A stretch of 11,385 nt of DNA. It comes from Alphaproteobacteria bacterium (GTDB taxonomy: Bacteria; Pseudomonadota; Alphaproteobacteria; RF32; CAG-239). Position numbers and translations under genes: made by a program. Of the stretch, positions 6,708 to 11,385 are shown one piece after another. Location of the stretch: positions 1 to 11,385 of the forward strand of contig JAGCFG010000050.1 in NCBI GenBank assembly GCA_017650255.1. The letters are read 5' to 3'. Each line of letters opens with the position of its first letter. Position 1 is the first letter of the stretch. The notes under the pieces are model-generated. The model was given only the letters and a program-made list of their open reading frames with translations. It ran no database searches and had not been told where the DNA came from.

Positions 6708-7736
6708 TCACAGAACTCCCTGATTTTTTAAGAGGTAAGTTCTCAGCTCAGAATTGTTGAGAACTAAAACCGTCCATTCAGGGAAGGTCAAGTCTTCCCA
6801 TCTCAGGAAGTTGTCCGTCCATGCCTTCCAGTCAGACCCATTTGACGGATCTGCCTTGTGGAGAATGACATTCTTGTCCAATTTCTTACCATGTGAATGG
6901 TAAGTCTTATATTGGGCAAGCGTCAAGATCATTTGTGTCCGAGGACACAGATCTTTCTCTTTCTCCAGCATACGGCGGAACAGGCCTCCTTCGTCATTTC
7001 GACTTGCCTTGGTGAGGCAATATTGGGAATACTCGTGAAGAGCTTCAAAAAGCTGTTCTCTGTCTTCTTCTCCCTCAACCAGTTCAGCGACGTTGCTTTT
7101 GGCGCCGTTGCGACGAACCTGATCAAAGAAGAGGATTTTACCTTCCGGATCATTTGACGTATACAAGGCCTCCATCACCTTCCAGGGGAAGGTGCACTTG
7201 GCATTGAAATATTCAACAATCCAAAAGCGCTTAGCTTTAATGCACTCCACAATTTCTTCAGGGGTTGGCTTGAACCCTTCTTCCAACATTATGTAAGCAA
7301 TAACTTGTGTAGTAAAGTTATGCTTCCAAATGTTGTGTTGGACCTCAGGACTGAAATCATTTATATTCCAGTTCTCACGGCAGTCACATAAAAAGTTGAA
7401 GAGTTCTTCCTGATCCTTGTCGGGAAAGGTGGATGTTCTGTAGTTTCTCATAAAGGCAAACTTTGCCTTTCTTGAGACTAGGTGGAGAATTTCCCACTTG
7501 TCTGCCTCGAGATATTTTTCCCCTATCCACCTATCATAGTAGTATGGGGAAAGGAGGAGTTTCGCCACACGGGCGGGGCAGATACTAGCCCATATCCAGA
7601 AGAACAATGGGTTAGTGATTAACACTACCTCAAATCCTCTCAGAATTTTTTTTGCAAAATTCTTGATATTAGAGTTAGAGTTTGAGTTGTTGTTTTCTTT
7701 TGTGCCATTGTTGGTCACATTTTCTTCTCTTTTCAT
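6708..7736 (-). CDS. Unrecognised 342-aa protein with one hydrophobic segment near the N-terminus
   Basis: I do not recognise this protein. Residues 7-24 are Asn/Ser-rich and built from near-repeated AAC/TCT codons. A basic stretch (25-34) precedes a hydrophobic segment at about 36-52 (VVLITNPLFFWIWASI), which could be a membrane anchor. The rest is charged and probably alpha-helical, rich in Trp, Phe and Glu. Segments such as PEEIVECIKAKRFWIVEYFN and PWKVMEALYTSNDPEGKILF alternate in a way that could form helical-hairpin repeats. I see no catalytic motif. Its transcription unit is self-contained: promoter 7931-7959, leader of about 190 nt and terminator 6651-6688. The start has no evident Shine-Dalgarno, only an A-rich run. 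Leucine codons near the C-terminus include several CTC/CTG, whereas TTG is prominent in the lol genes. Together with the repeat cluster next to it, that is compatible with acquired DNA but does not prove it. Confidence 0.75.
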   Translation of the reverse strand: MKREENVTNNGTKENNNSNSNSNIKNFAKKILRGFEVVLITNPLFFWIWASICPARVAKLLLSPYYYDRWIGEKYLEADKWEILHLVSRKAKFAFMRNYRTSTFPDKDQEELFNFLCDCRENWNINDFSPEVQHNIWKHNFTTQVIAYIMLEEGFKPTPEEIVECIKAKRFWIVEYFNAKCTFPWKVMEALYTSNDPEGKILFFDQVRRNGAKSNVAELVEGEEDREQLFEALHEYSQYCLTKASRNDEGGLFRRMLEKEKDLCPRTQMILTLAQYKTYHSHGKKLDKNVILHKADPSNGSDWKAWTDNFLRWEDLTFPEWTVLVLNNSELRTYLLKNQGVL

Positions 7737-7924
7737 TTTTTTAATTTTTAAATGAAATTGCCCGCGGCTCCAGCAGACAAAAACTAAAGTTTATATACGA
7801 GGGAACCAAAAACTCGCAGTCCCTAATATACAATCCACGTTCAGCCTTTATTATTCCCTTTAGAGCAGAACTCTTTATAAGAAATTTTTATGACATAATA
7901 GTAGAAAATATATAATTAGAAAAC
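7737..7924 (-). promoter_or_regulatory. Long untranslated leader of the orphan gene
   Basis: If transcription starts near 7924, about 188 nt precede the start codon with no credible reading frame. On the - strand the leader contains AGGGACTGCGAG and, 9 nt on, TCCCTCG. AGGGA can pair with TCCCT, or CGAG with CTCG. The two pairings use overlapping bases, so they exclude each other. A GC-rich patch (GCCGCGGGC) lies about 30 nt before the start. I could not match this to a known riboswitch or RNA family. A small-RNA or regulatory-leader role is a hypothesis. Confidence 0.35.
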
Positions 7925-7930
7925 AGATAT

Positions 7931-7959
7931 AAGGTAGCATATTTTTGCGCTTTTGTCAA
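7931..7959 (-). promoter_or_regulatory. Probable promoter of the orphan gene
   Basis: On the - strand a perfect -35 TTGACA (7954-7959) is followed after 17 nt by TACCTT (7931-7936). That is a weak -10, matching the consensus at three positions including the key first TA and last T. No better promoter lies closer to the gene, which makes the leader long. Confidence 0.55.
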
Positions 7960-7995
7960 TTTTTTTGAAAAATGAAGAAAGTCAGAAAATTAAAT

Positions 7996-8037
7996 GTCAT
8001 GCCTCCGAGGACAAATGCTTGAGGTCAAGATATCTTG
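7996..8037 (+). repeat. Possible degenerate GTCAT-headed repeat, + strand
   Basis: This stretch begins GTCATGCC, holds the small palindrome CCTCCGAGG (8002-8010) and ends in the perfect 12-bp palindrome CAAGATATCTTG (8026-8037). Its end, GTCAAGATATCTT, resembles the TCAAGGGATCTT of the clear units on the other strand. The outer arms no longer pair well, so membership in the family is tentative. Confidence 0.3.
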
Positions 8038-8100
8038 CGTTTTTGTTTTTTTAAGTCGAAGATCCCTTGATTTTTTGCTAAAGGCAAAAAAAGGGATGAC
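8038..8100 (-). repeat. GTCATCCC palindromic repeat, copy A
   Basis: On the - strand it reads GTCATCCCT, inner stem TTTTTTGC, loop CTTTA, inner stem GCAAAAAA, then TCAAGGGATCTTCGAC and an A-rich tail ending AAAAACG. The 33 bases at 8038-8070 are identical to 8176-8208 in copy C. It is a non-coding dispersed repeat of REP/RPE type by general pattern. The hairpin plus A/T-rich flank could also affect transcript ends. Confidence 0.8.
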
Positions 8101-8128
8101 TTTAGTTAAGTGGGCTGACAGTTTCAAT

Positions 8129-8162
8129 GGATTGCTTCGTCGCTAATGCTCCTCGCAATGAC
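8129..8162 (-). repeat. GTCATTGCGAGG-type palindromic repeat, unit B
   Basis: On the - strand the 34-nt unit begins GTCATTGCGAGGAGC and ends GCGACGAAGCAATCC. The ends pair (ATTGC with GCAAT), and the inside contains a near-direct repeat, GCGAGGAGC and GCGACGAAGC. This sequence type is a familiar dispersed intergenic repeat in many bacterial genomes, recalled from experience and not searched. It sits between copies A and C in the same orientation. Confidence 0.75.
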
Positions 8163-8175
8163 GAAAAATAGCTTC

Positions 8176-8236
8176 CGTTTTTGTTTTTTTAAGTCGAAGA
8201 TCCCTTGACCAAAAACTGCGTTTCTGGAGGGATGAC
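8176..8236 (-). repeat. GTCATCCC palindromic repeat, copy C
   Basis: On the - strand it reads GTCATCCCT, inner stem CCAGAAAC, loop GCA, inner stem GTTTTTGG (one G-T wobble), then TCAAGGGATCTTCGAC and the same A-rich tail as copy A. Outer arms and tail match copy A exactly; inner stem and loop do not. An open frame on the + strand enters lolC from here (from 8205), but it is non-coding repeat sequence. Confidence 0.8.
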
Positions 8237-8308
8237 ATTAATTTTAAATGGCACCTTAAAAAAATTCAGTCTACAAAAAAATAAGCTCTCAAGATTATGT
8301 GTAATAAA

Positions 8309-8349
8309 GCAATATAAATATTGCATAGTACGATGTTCTAAGATATATC
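8309..8349 (+). promoter_or_regulatory. Candidate promoter with overlapping inverted repeat, upstream of the lol operon
   Basis: A perfect inverted repeat, GCAATAT-AA-ATATTGC (8309-8324), overlaps a weak -35 TTGCAT (8321-8326), which is 17 nt from a weak -10 TATATC (8344-8349). The start would be about 25 nt before the lolC start codon. The geometry suits an operator covering the -35, but both promoter boxes are poor and AT-rich DNA yields such palindromes by chance. Confidence 0.3.
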
Positions 8350-8378
8350 TGGCTAATAATTATAGGAGTTTAGTCAGG

Positions 8379-9626
8379 ATGATTTTTAATCAGTTTGAGC
8401 GTTTGGTTGCCCGTCGTTATTTGAAAGCCAAGCGGAAAGAAGGTTTTATTTCGGTTATTACCGGTTTTGCTTTTACGGGGATTGCTCTCGGTGTTGCTAC
8501 TTTGATTATTGTTATGTCGGTTATGAACGGCTTTAGAAATGAGCTGTTGGGCAGAATTTTGGGCATTAACGGTCATATCGGGATTATTGCAAATTTTGCT
8601 CAGCCGTTTAATAATTACGAGCAGGCAATTAAAGATATTGCGCAAATTGATAACGTAAAACTGGTTTCTCCGATGATTGAAAAACAGCTTTTGGTGTCTT
8701 CGGGCAGAGCTGCAGAAGGTGCTATGGTGAGAGGATTGCGGCTTGAAGATATGCTTGCAAAAGATACCATAAGCAAAGGGCTTGCGGGGATTGATTTGGA
8801 CGAGTTTACTGAAAATAATGTGCTGGTCGGGTATAGATTGGCGCAGAAAATGGGGTTGGTTCCCGGTGATGAAATTACGCTTATCTCGCCAAACGGCAAA
8901 ATTACCGCCTTTGGCACTGTACCGCGGATGAAATCTTATCGCATTGCCGGAACATTTGACTTGGGCATGTATGAATATGACGCAAATTTTATTTTTATGC
9001 CTTTGGAAACGGCGCAAACTTATTTTGGACTGGGTAACAGTGTAACAAATATTGATGTTACCTTAAGTCATCCGGAGTTTTTGTCGCAGACAAAACAATA
9101 TATCAGACAAGCAATAGGGCCAGACGCTTATATTATGGATTGGAAACAGTCTAATGCAGCCTTTTTCAATGCTGTTGATGTTGAGAGAAATGTGATGTTT
9201 ATTATCTTAACACTGATAATTTTGGTAGCGGCATTTAATATTATTACCGGTTTGATTATGTTGGTAAAGGACAAAGGCAGAGATATTGCAGTATTGCGCA
9301 GCATTGGCGCCACAAAGGGAATGATTATGCGCATATTTTTTATGGATGGTGCATTTATCGGAGTTGTGGGAACTTCTATCGGCTTGCTGTTAGGAGTTTT
9401 GTTCTGCAAAAATATCGAAAGCATCAGGCAGTTTTTGCAAAATATTTCGGGCAAAGAGCTTTTTTCGGCAGAAATTTATTTTCTATCGAAGTTGCCGGCG
9501 CAAATTGATGTTGCCGAGGTTACAACTATTGTGCTGATTTCTTTGCTGCTGTCATTTTTGGCAACACTTTATCCGGCTTGGAGAGCCGCAAAAATGGATC
9601 CGGTGGAGGCTTTGCGTTATGAATAG
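8379..9626 (+). CDS. lolC: Lipoprotein-releasing ABC transporter permease, LolC/LolE family
   Basis: Inner-membrane subunit of the LolCDE machine, which extracts outer-membrane lipoproteins and passes them to LolA. With the start at 8379 it is 415 aa, the family length. It shows FERLVARRYLKAKRKEGFIS at residues 6-25, a first membrane helix (26-48), a large periplasmic MacB-like domain (49-270) and three C-terminal helices (272-296, 321-343, 381-402). The end, [12 protein letters not shown], is typical. SPNGKITAFGTVPRMKSYR (169-187) lies where the LolA-binding hook occurs in LolC. Only one permease gene is present here, so it may act as a homodimer (the LolF arrangement). AGGAG at 8364-8368 precedes the ATG by 10 nt. 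The same frame is open from 8205, but that part is repeat and promoter DNA. Whether to call it LolC, LolE or LolF is undecided. Confidence 0.93.
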   Translation: MIFNQFERLVARRYLKAKRKEGFISVITGFAFTGIALGVATLIIVMSVMNGFRNELLGRILGINGHIGIIANFAQPFNNYEQAIKDIAQIDNVKLVSPMIEKQLLVSSGRAAEGAMVRGLRLEDMLAKDTISKGLAGIDLDEFTENNVLVGYRLAQKMGLVPGDEITLISPNGKITAFGTVPRMKSYRIAGTFDLGMYEYDANFIFMPLETAQTYFGLGNSVTNIDVTLSHPEFLSQTKQYIRQAIGPDAYIMDWKQSNAAFFNAVDVERNVMFIILTLIILVAAFNIITGLIMLVKDKGRDIAVLRSIGATKGMIMRIFFMDGAFIGVVGTSIGLLLGVLFCKNIESIRQFLQNISGKELFSAEIYFLSKLPAQIDVAEVTTIVLISLLLSFLATLYPAWRAAKMDPVEALRYE

Positions 9627-10338
9627 AAATGTTATTTTAAGTCTTTCCGATATTTGTAAAAATTTTACTCAGGGTTCGCAAAAGCTGGAAGTTTTGCGCG
9701 GAGTTAATCTTGATATCGGACAGGGAGAAATTGTTGCTTTGATCGGACCGAGTGGCTCGGGAAAATCTACAATGTTGCAGATTGCCGGACTTTTGGAAAC
9801 TCCGACAAGCGGAAGAATTTTGCTCAACAATCAAGATTGCGCAAAACAAAGTGATGCTGTCAGAACTATGCTGAGACGTGAGTATTTGGGGTTTGTTTAT
9901 CAATATCACAATTTGCTTCCGGATTTCAGCGCACTGGAAAATGTTGTGTTGCCGCAACTTATTGCCGGAAAGAAAAAGTCTTTGGCAGAAGACAGGGCAA
10001 AATGGTTGCTCGAAAAAATGAAACTTGATAACAGGCTGTCACACAGACCGGCAGAGCTTTCGGGCGGCGAACAACAGAGAGTTGCCATTGCACGTGCTTT
10101 GGCAAATACACCAAAACTTCTTTTGGCCGACGAACCGACGGGAAATTTGGATCCTAGAACAGCTGACCTTGTTTTTGACGCATTATTGAATATTATAAAA
10201 GAGACCGGTTTGGCTGCGCTGGTTGCCACACACAATATGGAGCTGGCAAAAGCTATGGACAAGCAGGTTTCGCTGCAAAACGGAAAATTGGCCGAGATGG
10301 GAATTTCCGGACTTATCGGTGGTAAAACTTTTTATTAA
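9619..10338 (+). CDS. lolD: Lipoprotein-releasing system ATP-binding protein LolD
   Basis: ATPase that powers the Lol permease from the cytoplasmic side. It is 239 aa, with all ABC motifs intact: Walker [10 protein letters not shown] (43-51), Q-loop Gln95 in [19 protein letters not shown], signature [16 protein letters not shown] (147-162), Walker B LLLADE (167-172) followed by PTGNLD, and switch His205 in VATHN. The FSALENV segment and the D-loop context are typical of the LolD/MacB/FtsE group. The ATG lies inside the end of lolC (ATGAATAG, 8-bp overlap), so the two are translationally coupled and made in balanced amounts. Confidence 0.96.
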   Translation: MNRNVILSLSDICKNFTQGSQKLEVLRGVNLDIGQGEIVALIGPSGSGKSTMLQIAGLLETPTSGRILLNNQDCAKQSDAVRTMLRREYLGFVYQYHNLLPDFSALENVVLPQLIAGKKKSLAEDRAKWLLEKMKLDNRLSHRPAELSGGEQQRVAIARALANTPKLLLADEPTGNLDPRTADLVFDALLNIIKETGLAALVATHNMELAKAMDKQVSLQNGKLAEMGISGLIGGKTFY

Positions 10339-10351
10339 AAGGAAAAAAATT

Positions 10352-10720
10352 ATGAAATATTTTGTTGTTATGACTGCTGCTTTATTTGCTTTTTCGTGCA
10401 ATACCGAGGCAAAATTTAATCCCCCGGATAATTATGTAACCAATTCTCAGGTTGAGGCCATGCGCCAGATAAGTATGTATGACCAAGACAAGGACGGGCG
10501 CCTTGATGTTGAGGAATTTGATAAGAAAAAAGGCGCAAAAGTTACCCGTGATACAAGACGCCAAATCAGACGCGCAAAAAAAGAGGGCACTTATCAAGAG
10601 CCCAGCGAGCAGTTTAAAACCATTGATACTGATCAGGACGGATATGTTACCTATCAGGAATTGGAAACATATATAAGAAACCAAACCCGCAAAACAAAAG
10701 GTAAAATTGAATATTATTAA
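10352..10720 (+). CDS. Small exported EF-hand protein, possible lipoprotein
   Basis: The 122-aa protein begins with a signal peptide ([16 protein letters not shown]). Cys16 follows AFS, a non-ideal lipobox, so it may be lipid-anchored; alternatively signal peptidase I could cut after TEA (residue 20). If it is a lipoprotein, the +2 residue is Asn rather than Asp, consistent with sorting to the outer membrane by Lol. Two canonical calcium-binding loops are present: [12 protein letters not shown] (44-55) and [12 protein letters not shown] (92-103), with Asp at 1, 3 and 5, Gly at 6 and Glu at 12. A basic stretch (57-77) lies between. The start has AAAAGG about 9 nt upstream and follows lolD by 13 nt, so it belongs to the lol operon. 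A frame extension upstream to 10223 overlaps lolD and is rejected. Its role is unknown beyond probable calcium binding in the envelope. Confidence 0.85.
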   Translation: MKYFVVMTAALFAFSCNTEAKFNPPDNYVTNSQVEAMRQISMYDQDKDGRLDVEEFDKKKGAKVTRDTRRQIRRAKKEGTYQEPSEQFKTIDTDQDGYVTYQELETYIRNQTRKTKGKIEYY

Positions 10721-11127
10721 AACATATTCTTTTGAAGATTTTGTTTGATGTCCTTAAGCTCGGCAATAATATTGCTGAGCTTTTCCGAATCTATGAGAGA
10801 AGAATTTTCGCTGATAACAGGTTGGTCTTCTTCTTTTTCGAAAAAGTCTTCCTGTATTGTATCACCGACAAAAAACTTTGTTCCTTTTTCTTTGAAAAGT
10901 TTTTGGACGCCTTCGATTGTGTAGCGTTCTTCGTGCAAAAGGTGTTGAATGCACTCCAGCAATTTGACATCATCGGGGCGATAATAACGGCGGCCGCCAC
11001 TCATTTTGATTGGCTTCAGTTGAGAAAATTTGCTCTCCCAAAAACGCAAAACATGTGTGCCGACGCCGAGTTTGTCGGCAACTTCGGCAATGGTACGAAA
11101 AGCAGATTTTGACTTATTTATAACCAT
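10717..11127 (-). CDS. MerR-family transcriptional regulator, ihfA-associated type
   Basis: The 136-aa protein has a MerR winged helix-turn-helix at the N-terminus: [20 protein letters not shown] (10-29) for the HTH and [18 protein letters not shown] (43-60) for the wing and next helix. [14 protein letters not shown] (69-82) continues the fold. The C-terminal part is acidic (91-110), then a short amphipathic helix (113-135) likely used for dimerisation. No cysteine cluster for metal sensing is seen: Cys59 is alone. It lies 9 nt after ihfA, with AAGG overlapping the ihfA stop, so the two are co-transcribed. That arrangement is common in alphaproteobacteria, where the role of this MerR protein is largely undefined. 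Its stop codon interlocks with that of the convergent EF-hand gene. Confidence 0.9.
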   Translation of the reverse strand: MVINKSKSAFRTIAEVADKLGVGTHVLRFWESKFSQLKPIKMSGGRRYYRPDDVKLLECIQHLLHEERYTIEGVQKLFKEKGTKFFVGDTIQEDFFEKEEDQPVISENSSLIDSEKLSNIIAELKDIKQNLQKNMF

Positions 11128-11136
11128 GGCTCGGCC

Positions 11137-11385
11137 TTATTTTTTATTGATATTGTTTCTCATAATTTGAGAAGGTTTGAAGGATATTACCTTTCTGGCT
11201 GAGATAACTGCATCAACTCCGGTCTTTGGGTTGCGTCCGATGCGAGGATTTTTTTTGCGGACAAGAAATGTTCCGAAAGAAGAGATTTTTACAGAATTTC
11301 CATCAGCAAGCTCTTGTGAAATCTCAGAAAGTATCATATCTAAAATTTCTTCTGAAACTTTACGTGACAGGCCAATTTCTTGATA
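11137..11385 (-). CDS. ihfA: Integration host factor alpha subunit, C-terminal part (cut by window edge)
   Basis: The - strand frame runs off the window at 11385 and stops at 11137, giving 82 residues of a protein usually near 100 aa; roughly 18 N-terminal residues are missing. It reads YQEIGLSRKVSEEILDMI, then SVKISSFGTFLVRKKNPRIG and RNPKTG, the DNA-bending arm with its conserved proline, and ends NNINKK. These are IHF alpha/HU family hallmarks, and the GLSR, ISSFGTF and following MerR gene point to IhfA rather than HU. With the beta subunit it forms the dimer that bends DNA sharply at specific sites for replication, transcription and recombination. An internal ATG at 11335-11337 is not the true start. 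Confidence 0.93.
   Translation of the reverse strand, partial: YQEIGLSRKVSEEILDMILSEISQELADGNSVKISSFGTFLVRKKNPRIGRNPKTGVDAVISARKVISFKPSQIMRNNINKK

Noticed and set aside
8038..8208. Possible CRISPR array: two identical 33-bp repeats 105 nt apart
   Set aside because: Only two copies, the spacing is far too long, the repeats are halves of hairpin units with complementary arms, and no cas genes are near.
8205..8378. 58-codon N-terminal extension of the LolC/E protein
   Set aside because: It begins inside repeat copy C, has no similarity to the family, and the start at 8379 has a good AGGAG and gives the standard length.
8370..9017. Long - strand frame opposite lolC (215 codons)
   Set aside because: It is an antisense shadow; composition rich in His, Asn and Arg without domain pattern, while lolC on the + strand is unmistakable.
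10223..10351. 43-codon extension of the EF-hand protein
   Set aside because: It overlaps lolD in another frame; the later start has a ribosome binding site and yields a proper signal peptide.

Overview
The window looks like a piece of chromosome from a low-to-moderate GC alphaproteobacterium. This is inferred from gene content and order: rpmI-rplT-pheS-pheT in one run, an ihfA gene followed directly by a small MerR-type gene, a single LolC/LolE-type permease overlapping lolD, and GTCAT-headed palindromic repeats of the kind scattered through many alphaproteobacterial genomes. The species cannot be named from sequence alone.

Layout. (1) Positions 1-1702, + strand: a tandem family of membrane-anchored bacterial PH-domain proteins. 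It consists of the 3' end of one gene, a two-unit fused gene (348 aa) and a single-unit gene (181 aa), joined by stop-N-start junctions. (2) Positions 1706-6634, - strand: 3-methyladenine DNA glycosylase I (tag), then upstream of it pheT, pheS, rplT and rpmI. A strong promoter (TTGACA-17-TATAAA) sits directly in front of rpmI, with a structured leader between. Terminators lie after rplT and after pheT. infC, the usual first gene of this cluster, is absent. (3) Positions 6651-7959, - strand: a 342-aa protein I do not recognise, with its own promoter, an unusually long leader of about 190 nt and a very strong terminator. (4) Positions 7960-8378: non-coding. It holds a cluster of three GTCAT-headed palindromic repeats on the - strand, perhaps a fourth degenerate one on the + strand, and an inverted repeat in front of the next operon. 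(5) Positions 8379-10720, + strand: the lipoprotein-release operon (LolC/E permease and LolD ATPase, overlapping by 8 bp), followed 13 nt later by a small secreted or lipid-anchored EF-hand protein. (6) Positions 10717-11385, - strand: a MerR-like regulator and, upstream of it, the C-terminal 82 residues of the IHF alpha subunit, cut by the window edge.

How the genes work together. Most of the window is housekeeping: translation (L35, L20, PheRS), DNA repair (Tag), lipoprotein export (Lol) and nucleoid architecture (IHF). The accessory interest lies in the PH-domain array, which preserves a fossil of a gene-gene fusion; in the orphan gene with its long leader; and in the repeat cluster. There, two copies share identical outer sequence but carry unrelated inner 8-bp stems that are each self-complementary. 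I found no CRISPR array, tRNA, rRNA, transposase or phage gene.
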